Positions 16,134 through 16,288 of a stretch of DNA of 16,288 nt are shown here, one piece after another. Source of the DNA: Bacillota bacterium. Its GTDB lineage: Bacteria; Bacillota; Bacilli; ZCTH02-B2. Below the pieces are notes generated by a model that saw only the letters and a program-made list of their open reading frames with translations, was not told where the DNA came from and made no database searches. Positions within the stretch are counted from its first letter, which is position 1. The number at the start of each line of letters is the position of its first letter. Where the stretch lies: assembly GCA_017577895.1 (NCBI GenBank), contig PKQY01000042.1, positions 1 to 16,288 of the forward strand, given 5' to 3'. The translations under genes and the position numbers were made by a program.

Positions 16134-16142
16134 TGGTATAGT
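16134..16142 (+). promoter_or_regulatory. Extended -10 promoter at the right end
   Basis: TGGTATAGT, preceded by TG, giving the TRTGN form of the extended -10. The -35 position (about 16114-16119) is not a match. It points rightwards into the AT-rich region and toward sequence beyond the window. Confidence 0.45.
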
Positions 16143-16171
16143 GTTAATAAAAAATTTTAAAGAAGGCCAAA

Positions 16172-16242
16172 TTTTTATCTGAACGCTAAGGGATATAAAT
16201 TTATAGTCAATTTGTTTTTTTAAAAAATTTTTTATCTGAACG
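16172..16242. repeat. Pair of 14-nt direct repeats in AT-rich DNA
   Basis: TTTTTATCTGAACG occurs at 16172-16185 and again at 16229-16242, start to start 57 nt. Between them lies the perfect 12-nt palindrome TATAAATTTATA (16194-16205). A6T6 and similar tracts surround the repeats. Confidence 0.65.
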
Positions 16243-16288
16243 GAGCGGGAAACATAACTAATAACGTGATTTAGCAGCGGGCTTGCGT

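Larger units (their letters stand above)
16012..16288. other. Gene-free right-end region, AT-rich from about 16137
   Basis: No coding frame on either strand. Base composition changes sharply from G+C-rich coding DNA to A/T-rich sequence at about 16137-16270. The stretch carries the 14-bp hairpin, one extended -10, the direct repeats and several A/T tracts. It is probably a regulatory region for a gene or RNA that starts beyond the window. Confidence 0.6.

Noticed and set aside
1..16288. CRISPR arrays, tRNA or rRNA genes, insertion sequences
   Set aside because: I saw no regularly spaced repeats, tRNA-like cloverleaf, rRNA core sequence or transposase frame anywhere in the window.

Overview
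The window comes from a visibly G+C-rich chromosome, most likely a high-GC, possibly thermophilic member of the Bacillales or a close relative. The evidence is three C-terminal SLH cell-wall anchors, a YtkA/FixH-type lipoprotein, a YwfO-like HD phosphohydrolase followed by YwgA (a pair I recall as neighbours in Bacillus subtilis), and a Bacillus-style fused YitJ next to a full-length MetH. The species cannot be named from this sequence alone. All confident genes lie on the + strand. The many long minus-strand frames are GC-driven shadows.

Left part (1-2400). The 3' end of a secreted, SLH-anchored surface protein (beta-helix repeats, a ZU5-like beta domain, three SLH repeats) ends at a strong intrinsic terminator. 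A near-consensus promoter (TTGAAA, 17 bp spacer, TATACT) and a long leader with a GC-rich hairpin precede a small His/Asp-rich lipoprotein with a YtkA/FixH-type domain, which ends at a second terminator.

Middle-left (2401-7333). An extended -10 promoter overlaps that terminator's T-tract and leads into a MoxR-like AAA+ ATPase. It overlaps a very large von Willebrand A (VWA) protein that carries an N-terminal HExxH/NxxED zincin-like module. An unrecognised protein of about 212 aa follows. The AAA+ and VWA proteins look like a MoxR/VWA-type chaperone or metal-insertion machine. Two features are unusual: a degenerate Walker B motif in the ATPase, and the protease-like module plus an approximately 260-residue disordered linker in the VWA partner. 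This block is the best candidate here for a poorly described system.

Middle-right (7360-15152). A new extended -10 promoter drives an EF1143/YwfO-like dNTP triphosphohydrolase. YwgA follows, then two methionine genes: yitJ (homocysteine S-methyltransferase fused to methylenetetrahydrofolate reductase) and metH (cobalamin-dependent methionine synthase), which overlap. Together YitJ and MetH reduce 5,10-methylene-THF to 5-methyl-THF and transfer the methyl group to homocysteine. No S-box, T-box or B12 riboswitch was seen in the short gaps upstream.

Right end (15153-16288). A classical NAD(H)-type short-chain dehydrogenase is followed by an abruptly AT-rich, gene-free stretch. It holds a 14-bp-stem hairpin, an extended -10 element, a 14-nt direct repeat and several A/T tracts. 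It is probably the control region of something beyond the window.
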